Assembly: GCA_027596075.1 (NCBI GenBank)
Contig: JADGJC010000009.1
Coordinates: 1 to 64,000, forward strand
From: Rhizophlyctis rosea
Lineage: Eukaryota > Chytridiomycota > Chytridiomycetes > Rhizophlyctidales > Rhizophlyctidaceae
Length of the DNA stretch: 64,000 nt
Direction of reading: 5' to 3'
Below are positions 57,801 to 64,000 of this stretch, one piece after another; position 1 is the stretch's first letter, and every line of letters starts with the position of its first letter. The notes below the pieces were generated by a model that saw nothing but the letters and a program-made list of their open reading frames with translations, was not told where the DNA came from and did no database searches. A program made the translations under genes and the position numbers.

Positions 57801-60800
57801 AGAGATTGGAGTTGTGTGGGGGGTGTGCGAGGGAGGGTGGGGATTTGGAGGTGAGTTGTGTGTTTTGAGGGGGTTGGAGAGGGTGGTTTTGGGCGTCTTT
57901 TGCTTATTGAAGGGTATAGGGTGCGGCGAAGTACTATAAGGAAGCGATTCGAACACTTCCTATCGACATATACCGCCTCCTCACAACGCCGGAAACGTCG
58001 TCTTCCGATCGGGACTTTGCGGCACGATTACTTGAGAAATACATTAAGTTGGCGGTGTCGGATGCGGCGCGGACGTATGAGTCTGTGTTGGATGTTGTTC
58101 GGGATACGATGGGGGACGATGATGATGATGATGATGAAGAGGTGCTAGTGGCGATTGGGATGAAGGAGTTGAAAGTCTTGCAGGGGTTGCATGGTAGTAC
58201 GAGGAGTACTGTTGAGGAGCAGTTGGATGTTTTGGAGGCGTTAAAGGAGGTTTTTGAAAGGAGGGGAGATTTTGTTGGTGTTGGGAGGTGGGTTTTTCCG
58301 TTGTTTTTGGAAGTTTGGGTGGGAGTGGAGGAGTATTGATGTGGCATTTTTGTTCTGGTTAGGATGTTGATTGAGAAGGCGTTGGCGGTAAGGGGGTGTG
58401 GGGTTGGGAAGGGTGGTGAGGGGGGAGGGGTGACGCCGGTGGAGTTGTGTAGGGAGGCGATTGAGATTTTTAAGGAGCAGGTATTTCCGTGGTGAACTTT
58501 CCTGGGATGACTTTGTTGTTAAAGTGCGTGCGTTTGTCATGTTGGTTGTAACTGGTTGAATCGTTTAGGAAGACCCACCGGCACAACTTACGAACGAGCT
58601 GGCCATTGCGTATGCGGTTTTGGGGATTTGCTTGAATGATGAGGATCGATATGAGGCGAAGCCGTTCCGGATGGCTGTGAAGGCTTGGAGGAAGGTGTTG
58701 AGACCCGTTGGAATTTTGTGCCATGGTGAGGTGGACTGTTTTCTTCATTGTCGTAGGAAGTTTGTATTTTTCTGATATGGGTTGTGAAAGCAGGCCAAGT
58801 GGAAGATGAGGAGCAGGTGAAGAGGGTGAAGAGTCAGATTGGGGATGTGGAGAGGACGGTGTATTATATGGGTATGAGTTTCGATTGAGATCTTCTCTTT
58901 TGAAAGGAAGTTTTGATCATTGACTCACTGTCCTGCATAGGTTTGTTGGCGGATTACCTCGACGTTCTCAACCAACCACTCAACCGGATTCTTGTTCTGC
59001 GACTCTTACTCAAATTGGAGACATTGCGTGGGAATAGTGATGAGGGTCTTTCAAGTAACTTTCCTCCCTACCTCTCCTTCTAAGATCCTTCCGCCTGCAT
59101 GCAACCACTCACATTCCTCATCACTTGCAACAACAGATTCCGTACGACTGTACGCTAACATCGCGACATCTTACGTCACGTTGGGGTATACCGGCCAAGC
59201 GGGCGTGGCTTTAAGTCAGGGGAAGGCGTTGATTGATTCTGTGGGAGGGAAAGTGCATAGAGGGGTGGTTTGTTGGTGGGGGTTATGTTATTGTTTGTAT
59301 TTGTGTGAGATTGGGAATTTGGAGAAGTGGTGGGTTTTGTTGTTCGTGATAATTGCGGAGGGATGAGTTCCGGTTTTTGATGATTTTTTTATGCGTGTAG
59401 TCGTTTGCAGTTTCGGAAGGTGTCGTCGGTGGGGGTTATGGGGATGTTGGAGGAAGGGGGTGTGAGGAAAGTTGAGGGGTTGATGTGTGTTGCGTTTGCG
59501 CATTTTGTGTGGGCTAATGCGGCGCTTGGGGAGGTATGTCGTGCCACCTTCACAAATGTCCGGGGTCTCTTTGGTGTGGTGATTTGACATTTGTTGTCGT
59601 AGGGCACGTTGGTCGGGGCTTCACAGAAGGCGGATACGGCGTTACGGTTGTTGGGCAAGGCTGCACGTCATTCGATGAAGCGGTGGGGTGGGAAGAAGAA
59701 TGAGGATGGGAATGAGAGCGCGGGAGGAGCTGTAGTCAAAGGGGCGAATGTTCATGCTGGGTTGATCGGTGCGGGGCGATGGCAGATTTTACAGGTTTGT
59801 CATATCCCCATCCTCACTCCCCGCCTTACACAAACATCGATCGTTCTCTCTCCGAAATAGCGGTTCCTAGAAACATACCACTGGCTCGGACATTTATATC
59901 TTCGACGCGGATCGGTATTGGAAGCGGAGCATTATTTCCGGGAAGGGATGAAGCTTGCGAAGAGTGTACGGAGTAAGATTTGGGTTAGTGGGTTTTTGCT
60001 GAGTGTTGCTGAGATGGAGGGACGGAGGGGTCGGATTGAGGTTTGTGAGGGGTTGATGGGGGAGGTTGAGGAGATTAGGAGGGATGTAAGTGTTGTTGTG
60101 GTGTTTGGTTAGTGTGGATGGGGGGGATTAGACAAGTGTACTCATTCAATTTGTTTGGATAATGGGAAATGCAGGTGACGCTCGACTTGGCTGTCCGTGA
60201 CGTTGCGGTGGCGAAGGTTCGAAGTGGGGATCAGTATGTGCGGCTTGGGGAGAGTGATGAGGCCGTGAGGTGTTATGAGGAGGCAGAGATTTTGGTTGCG
60301 GAAGCTATGAGGGAGACTGTAATTGCTGCGTTGGAGGAGCGGGAGCTTGGGTATGTGTAATCTGACTTACTTGATGGAAGGAAAGAGTATTGATTGGACG
60401 GTTCGGGCGTGTTAGTGGGACGGAAACGCCTAGAGAACGTCGATTGGTGGTGGCAAGTCCTGCGTCGCGGAGAGTGTCGGGGACGGGCGGCAAGAGAGAT
60501 GGTACGCGTCGAGGTCGTTGTGCATTAGTTTGGATGCAAGCTCATAGACAGCATGTGACACTACCAGCTGCAACGATCCAGTACGAATGTTTCGTTCTAT
60601 CCTACATCAAAGCCGAATTGCTTTCTCGAGCAGGTTGATTGGTTTTACAATGTAACACTCAACTCGGGGATTTGCAGTGTTAAAAGTCTCTGGTCCATAG
60701 GCTCCGCATTGGGAAATGCCGGCAAACTCGATCTGGCGGAGAAGAAGCTGATGGGCGAGGAAGAAGTGCAGCAGAGAGGATTTGAGCAAGCAGAGTATTA

Positions 60801-63396
60801 TACTACGTTGGCGAATTTGAAAGTGAAGAAGATTGGGGCGTCGTTGAGGGGGAATGCGTTGTTTGAGATGTTTAGTGATTCTGGTGAGTATTCCGTCCGA
60901 TTTTTTCGATCTTGGACGATCGATTGATGAATGCATGTATTTTCAGCATTCTCTCTGCCTTGGGGCATGCCGGCCACCAAACCTGTCACGAAAGTGACTA
61001 AAGCGGTCAAAGCGGCGCAAGTACTGCAGAAGAGTTTGGCGCAGGTTGAAGAGGTGTATTTGGAGGCGTATAGGCATTCGTACCGATTTGGGAGCGCGCA
61101 TATGTTTCATCAGGCTTGTCATGGACTGGTGCTTGTGGAGTTGATGAAGGCGTATTTGACGGCGGGGGTTGGGGAGAGGAAGGAGGAAGTGGGGAGTGTT
61201 GCGGTTAGGGGGGCGTTTTATTTAGGTTTGTTGGTTGGTGTTTGGGTTGTGGAAAAAGGAGTTGGTGGAAGGCTGACTGTTGGTTGTGGTTTTTGATAGA
61301 GATGGCTAAAGGTTTGACGGCACGACGCGAGATGCTTGCGGCTTTGAGCGACAAGCTGGAAGCGAAAAGCGTCAAGGATGTAGAATGGCCGACTGAAGAT
61401 AATGGCGACGCAACAGTGCCAGAGTCAACGTCAAATCATTCTGATGTCCTCACCCGACGACTGCACGCCCTATACGACACGGAACTCTCCACCACTCCAA
61501 CAACCTTCAAAACCGATTTCATCGACGCCCTCCCACCCGACTGGATCGTCTGTTCCCTCTCTGTCGATCTTGCGAACGAAGATATGTACGTTACGCGGAT
61601 GGAGAGAGGAGCTGTACCTGTTGTTGTGCGATTGCCGATGAAGAGACAGGCGTTGAGGGAGGGGGAGGAGGATGGGGTTGGGTATGATGAGGTTTTTGAG
61701 GAGTTGAGGGAGGTGCTGGAGAGGAGTACGGGGATGATGAGGAGTTCGGGTGGTGGGGGTGGGGAGATTACGAGGGAGGAGAAGGTTGGGTGGTGGAGGG
61801 AGAGGAAGGAGTTGGATGGGAGGTTGAGGGGGTTGGTGGGGAAGGTTGAGACTTGTTGGTTGGGGGGGTTTAAGGTATGATGGCGTTTATCAAGGCTTAA
61901 TTTGATGGAATTCTGTTAAGTAAATGCACAACCTGCAGGGCCTTCTTGTTAGTGACACGTACGATCATCCTACGCTCCAACCTCTTCTAAGCGAGTTCAA
62001 AGAGACGATCGAGAAGTTGATTTACAAGGCCGTTGCGAAGAAGGTTTCATCTCGGAACAAGATGCTGCCTATTGATGAAGGGGTGTGTCGAGTTTTGTTG
62101 AGGCTTGGAGCCGAGCCGGCGGACGATAAGGAAGTTGAGGATGCGTTGTATTATTTGATGGATGCGTATCAGTATAGTGGGGTTGGAGTTGATTACGATG
62201 AGATTAGTATTGATTCGGTGGGCTTCCATTGATTCAAATGGAAATGAGAAAAGTTTAGAACTAATTCTTCCTGTTACAGATGACATTCGACTTCAAAGAC
62301 GCTCTCGTCAAATTCCACACCGACTATACCAAACTCCGATCAAAACACCAGCTGGAGGATCCATCACCTAAACACATCATTCTGATACCCGATAAGCATT
62401 TGCAGAGCTTTCCGTGGGAGAGTATTCCGATTTTGCGAGGGAAGCCGGTTTCGCGCGTGCCGTGTTTGGCATTTTTGAGGGATCGGATGGTTGCTGCTGG
62501 GATGATGGGTGCGGATGGAGCGGCGGATGGTGAGGGAAGTGGGGTGAATGGTATGGTTGAGGTTGATCAGGAGAAGGCGTTTTATGTTTTGAATCCGGGT
62601 GGGGATTTGGTGGGGACGCAGAAGGAGTTTGAGGGGGATTTGAGAAGGTAAGATGATGAGGATGTTTTTTTGCGATGTGTGTGTTCGATTGCGGTACTGA
62701 TTTGCTTTTTGCATCCAGCCGGCGCGAATGGGATGGAGTAATTGGACGAGCTCCTGGGGAAGATGAGTATACTGAGGCTTTGGAGAAGAGTAGCATTTTC
62801 TTGTGAGTTGGCAATATGTCTGCATGTTTGAGTGGAATGGCGCTGATTGGGGTTTTCATGGGATTTTAGATACTTCGGACACGGTGGAGGCGAGCAATAC
62901 GTCCGTGGTCATCGAATCCGCAAATTACCAAAATGTGCAGTGACGCTGCTCATGGGGTGTAGCAGTGGGTTTTTGCAGCCTAGTGGGGAGTTTGATCCTA
63001 GTGGGACGGCGTTGAATTATTTGATGGCTGGGAGGTAAGTTTTCAAATCTTCCACATTTCATCATGTTCTCGCGCATCAACTTTTTGCTGAACTTCGCAA
63101 TTCCATCACGCAGCCCCGCTCTCGTCGCCAACCTCTGGGACGTCACGGACCGCGACATTGACCGCTTCAGCAGGAGCATGATGGAGGAGTGGGGACTGAT
63201 GAAACATCAGCAACAGAGTCCGTCGAAGCGGAAGAAAGGAAAAGGGAAGGAGAAGGAGATGCGGTTGGATGTTGGGGATGGTGGGAGGAAGTCGATTGTG
63301 GAGGCTGTTGCGAGTGCGAGGGAGGTGTGTCATTTGGAATATTTGATTGGGGCGGCTCCGGTTGTGTATGGTGTTCCGGTGTGGATTGGGAAGTAG
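54884..63396 (+). CDS. ESP1: separase
   Basis: Separase is the clan CD cysteine protease that cleaves cohesin at anaphase. The gene starts at the ATG at 54884 and ends with the stop at 63394-63396. It contains many short exons; the first three are 54884-55684, 55750-56145 and 56216-56354, and I estimate more than 20. The product is on the order of 2,200-2,400 aa, normal for the family. The long N-terminal and middle part is alpha-helical and TPR/ARM-like. The C-terminal protease domain has HIILIPDKHLQSFPWESIP, then LYFGHGGGEQY with the catalytic His (CAC at 62880-62882), and LLMGCSSGFLQPSG with the catalytic Cys (TGT at 62958-62960). The end ALVANLWDVTDRDIDRF is typical. The N-terminal region is Ser/Thr-rich. 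Individual middle exon boundaries were not all resolved. Confidence 0.93.
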
Positions 63397-63796
63397 GGGT
63401 CAGATTGATGGGGTGTTGGGAGTAGATGGTGGCAATTTTGTAAATGTTTTGTAATAGTAGTAAGATGGTATATATTGTTGAATGTTGTCAAAATTCCATA
63501 GCAGCTGCGAAGGGCAGAGCGCAGCAAGGGCAGTGGCTTAGGAGACGCGTTCACTTGCCGGTGTTGTGAATCATGTTCAGAAGTAAGGGTCCATAGTGCG
63601 GCCCTCGATCACAGGCTCCGCCCCTCATTCATTCTTTGACCGGTAGTATCTGGATTCGGACCCCATCTTAGTGCTATTTAGAGCATGTCTGTCTGTGATC
63701 ACAAAAATATCCACATCAACGCATGCCACGAAAGTAATTCAACCCACTCAGCAATAGCAGACCCGCAGGCATACCAATTTTGCATCATCCATAACC
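63397..63796. other. intergenic region
   Basis: Separase 3' end and the promoter of the next gene. No gene recognised. Confidence 0.4.
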
Positions 63797-64000
63797 ATGG
63801 CCGATGTGGCCACTGCGCCAACGACCTATCATGAGCGCAGTTACAGCCAATACGATTCAACCGTAACGGACTTTCAGCCTGAAGAAGTAGAAGATGACTA
63901 CGGTTACGACGATGAGTTCGAACAAGAAAATATTGGTCGGGAAATAGACGAAGATCAAGCGGAGAATCAGTACTACCCCAATGATGACAACATCGGAGAT
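63797..64000 (+). CDS. acidic protein, N-terminal part only (runs off window)
   Basis: An ATG at 63797, in a good context (AACCATGGCC), opens a frame of 68 codons that continues past the window edge. The visible part is very acidic and rich in Tyr, Glu, Asp and Gln (EEVEDDYGYDDEFEQE), without a recognisable domain. It could be the disordered N-terminus of a larger protein. No function can be assigned. Confidence 0.6.
   Translation, partial: MADVATAPTTYHERSYSQYDSTVTDFQPEEVEDDYGYDDEFEQENIGREIDEDQAENQYYPNDDNIGD

Overview
This window reads as nuclear DNA of a filamentous or zoosporic fungus. The genes are dense and carry many short GT-AG introns, mostly about 50-120 bp, and the products are typical eukaryotic housekeeping proteins. 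Three features point to an early-diverging, flagellated (chytrid-like) and plant-litter-degrading fungus: a CDK20/CCRK-type ciliary kinase, a class IV (HDAC11-like) deacetylase, and a secreted AA9 monooxygenase with a fungal CBM1 cellulose-binding domain. The taxonomic statement is inference from gene content. Exon models were built by hand from splice signals, reading frame and family conservation; those described as phase-consistent add up to an intact frame.

Layout. 0.4-4.7 kb: UBE2O-type E2/E3 ubiquitin enzyme (+). 5.2-6.1 kb: small mitochondrial membrane protein (+). 6.6-9.8 kb: MRD1/RBM19 rRNA-processing factor (+). 11.1-15.7 kb: full-length ABCB/MDR transporter (+). 16.2 kb: tRNA-Pro(AGG) (-). 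16.3-20.8 kb: a gene-poor stretch with old duplicated blocks, a 38-bp tandem repeat, a tRNA-like structure and a possible small spliced gene. 20.8-22.0 kb: ankyrin protein (-). 22-24.2 kb: no assignable gene. 24.2-24.6 kb: CMC1-like twin-CX9C protein (+). 25-27.1 kb: HET-domain protein (-). 27.5-28.8 kb: homocysteine S-methyltransferase (+). 29.2-30.1 kb: universal stress protein (-). 30.5-31.2 kb: cytochrome b561 (+). 31.5-32.9 kb: GT15 mannosyltransferase (-). 33.4-34.7 kb: CDK20 (+). 34.8-37.1 kb: PIG-T/GPI16 (-). 37.5-39.0 kb: fructose-1,6-bisphosphatase (+). 39.2-40.8 kb: class IV HDAC (-). 41.4-43.5 kb: secreted CBM19-like protein with His-rich and RT-rich linkers (-). 45.4-46.6 kb: AA9-CBM1 (+). 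47.3-48.4 kb: F-box protein (+). 48.6-54.4 kb: three neighbouring GCR1_C-domain proteins (-). 54.9-63.4 kb: separase (+). 63.8 kb to the edge: start of an acidic protein (+).

Genes that plausibly act together: GT15 and PIG-T both belong to the secretory/glycosylation route. The AA9 enzyme and the CBM19-like protein are secreted polysaccharide-associated proteins lying next to each other. MRD1, UBE2O, CDK20 and separase are growth and cell-cycle functions. Many neighbours are head-to-head with 350-460 bp between start codons, so shared promoters are likely.

The most unusual signal is compositional. In gene after gene, on both strands, an exon begins C-rich in the sense strand and ends G-rich, and the pattern resets after each intron. 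The other notable items are the GCR1_C trio with repeat-built linkers, a start codon split by an intron in MRD1, a GC-AG intron in the FBPase gene, and the unresolved 16.3-20.8 kb island.
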